Assembly (NCBI GenBank): GCA_023079485.1 | Contig: CM041083.1 | Location: 107,696,054-107,760,053, forward strand | Origin: Archilochus colubris | Taxonomy: Eukaryota; Chordata; Aves; Apodiformes; Trochilidae | DNA: 64,000 nucleotides | Direction of reading: 5' to 3' | Shown here: positions 62,717 to 64,000 of the stretch, in pieces | How positions within the stretch are numbered: the stretch's first letter is position 1 | Layout of the letters: every line of letters begins with the position of its first letter | The notes under the pieces: generated by a model | Seen by the model: the letters and a program-made list of their open reading frames with translations, nothing else | What the model was told of the DNA's origin: nothing | The model's database searches: none | Made by a program: the position numbers and the translations under genes

Positions 62717-64000
62717 GCACACTCCAGAGCACAAACACTACAGAAAAAGCAATTGTCCTGGCAAAGGTTTCTCTAAAAGGAAACCTAATGATGATGGATG
62801 CATCAGCTCCATGAGCAAACATCTGTGCTCCTCCTGATAGGCATCTTCTGAGGCAGAAAGTGTGGGTTCCTCCCACAGCGCTGGCGCCCAGAAACATCTG
62901 AAACCCAGACTCCCTCCTGTCCCTCCTTTTCCATAGGCGGGAGCTGCATATGCATTGAATGCCAGTAATCACTCTGCTTACAGCAACCAGGGCAGGGAAC
63001 AGCATGGGGTTTACTGGGCAATAAACATCCCGCTGGCACATTATCCTCCTGTGAAGTGTCAGACAGATGACCCAGGACACTGCTGGTTTATAGCAGTCAT
63101 TCCCAGGGAGAGAAGCCGTATCTCCCAGTTCTCTCACCCCCAAAGAGGAATGGGATACCACTCCTTGAATTATCTTGCAGGAGGAACAGAACTGGTATGT
63201 CGTCATATTTTTAGGTTACAGGATAACGCTGTAAGTAGCAAAAGAGAAAGCAACAGAAGAAATAAGAGTATTTTTAGCTCAAAACCCTACCTGAAGGAAA
63301 TCAGTGATGCTTCACTGATCTTAGTGGAGGTAATGTAACTTATAGCTCGTCACACTAATGAACCAGCAGACTGGATCTTGGATTCAGATTCTGACCAAAA
63401 CTTTGGAGATTTTGTTTGGGTTTTTTTAATGGTTCTCCTTAAGTAATGATATAACAAAATAGCTTAATCAAACAATAAGAACCATGATTCTTGGCTTTAA
63501 CGGTTAATATTGGTCTATCCACTTGAGGATGGAAGGACTGCTCTTACCCCATGTCTAAGGCATCACTGGACTTGGCAGGACTCCAAATCTCCAGTGATTG
63601 GTGTTATTTACATGTATCTTTGTCCTTAAAACTGATGCCTGGAATATCTGTGACAAAGGTTGCTTCTGCAAGATTTTAGAAAGTTTCCTGATGACTATTT
63701 TTTTCCTCTGTAATTGGTGCTAATCTGAGAAAGAACTGTACTTTAAAGTTTATGCTTATATTTTAAAGTTCAAGACTTCTACTGGGGCGCCTTAGCTAAG
63801 AGAAGCAAATGTTGTTTGTTGTGTTAGCCAGAACTCTCTCACCACTTGCATATATGGCTGGGCCTTAGAAAGGCTAAAAGGGGTAATGAAAGGAGGTGAG
63901 GGGGACTTGGAATGTAGCAGCTGAGCTTTTCTGTGGAAGGAAGAACAGTCACAAGCTGTTAAGTATCACCAAAGGAAAAGCAGGCTACTAGAGAGCCAAA

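Larger units (their letters stand above)
50766..64000. other. intergenic DNA downstream of HUNK
   Basis: No coding exon, RNA gene or gene start was recognised in the last 13 kb. It has CR1 fragments at 51.3-51.5 and 59.1-59.2 kb, a 50-bp-period GC-rich duplication near 58.35 kb, a pyrimidine tract at 61.7 kb and a 19-bp minisatellite at 62.64 kb. In human the next gene after HUNK in this direction lies further away (MIS18A region), so an empty interval is plausible. Confidence 0.75.

Noticed and set aside
1..64000. tRNA, rRNA, snRNA, miRNA, CRISPR arrays, or a second protein-coding gene
   Set aside because: No cloverleaf, conserved RNA motif, spaced direct-repeat array or recognisable protein domain was seen outside HUNK. 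A covariance-model and BLASTx search would be needed to exclude small or diverged ones.

Overview
The window is vertebrate nuclear DNA, almost certainly from a bird. It holds the body of one large intron-rich gene. The interspersed repeats are mostly CR1 LINE fragments with the avian type of 3' end, plus one LTR of a kind I know from bird genomes and a few very old SINE- and LINE-like relics. I saw no Alu, B1 or L1. There are no bacterial-type operons, ribosome binding sites or CRISPR arrays. The species cannot be read from the sequence.

The gene is HUNK (hormonally up-regulated Neu-associated kinase), a serine/threonine kinase of the AMPK/SNF1-related group, on the + strand. Nine coding exons are present: 11565-11857, 20801-20856, 26335-26470, 28298-28425, 34098-34233, 38655-38823, 39757-39840, 45438-45618 and 47913-48550. 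Every junction is GT-AG and all nine join in one reading frame of 606 codons plus a stop. By comparison with human HUNK recalled from memory they are exons 2-8, 10 and 11. Exon 1 (N-terminus and glycine-rich loop) lies before position 1. The short human exon 9 (about 16 residues) could not be found in its expected intron. Exons 2-6 encode the kinase domain from the ATP-binding lysine to the end of the C-lobe. Exon 7 encodes the SNF1-homology/UBA-like segment. Exons 8, 10 and 11 encode the low-complexity C-terminal tail.

Layout: 1-11564 is the end of intron 1, with a CR1 fragment and a probable solo LTR. 11565-48550 is coding exons and introns, including a (CTTC)n tract of about 460 bp in intron 2 and a pair of abutting perfect hairpins in intron 5. 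48551 to about 50765 is the likely 3' UTR, with a good polyadenylation context at 50739. From there to 64000 I see only intergenic DNA with CR1 relics and small tandem repeats, and no second gene.

I found no evidence of a new multi-gene system. The points most worth checking are the absent exon 9, the regulated look of exon 10 (suboptimal acceptor, UG-rich element after the donor, frame-breaking if skipped), the double hairpin at 33154-33209, the very long CTTC tract, and three long ORFs in non-coding sequence that match nothing I recognise.
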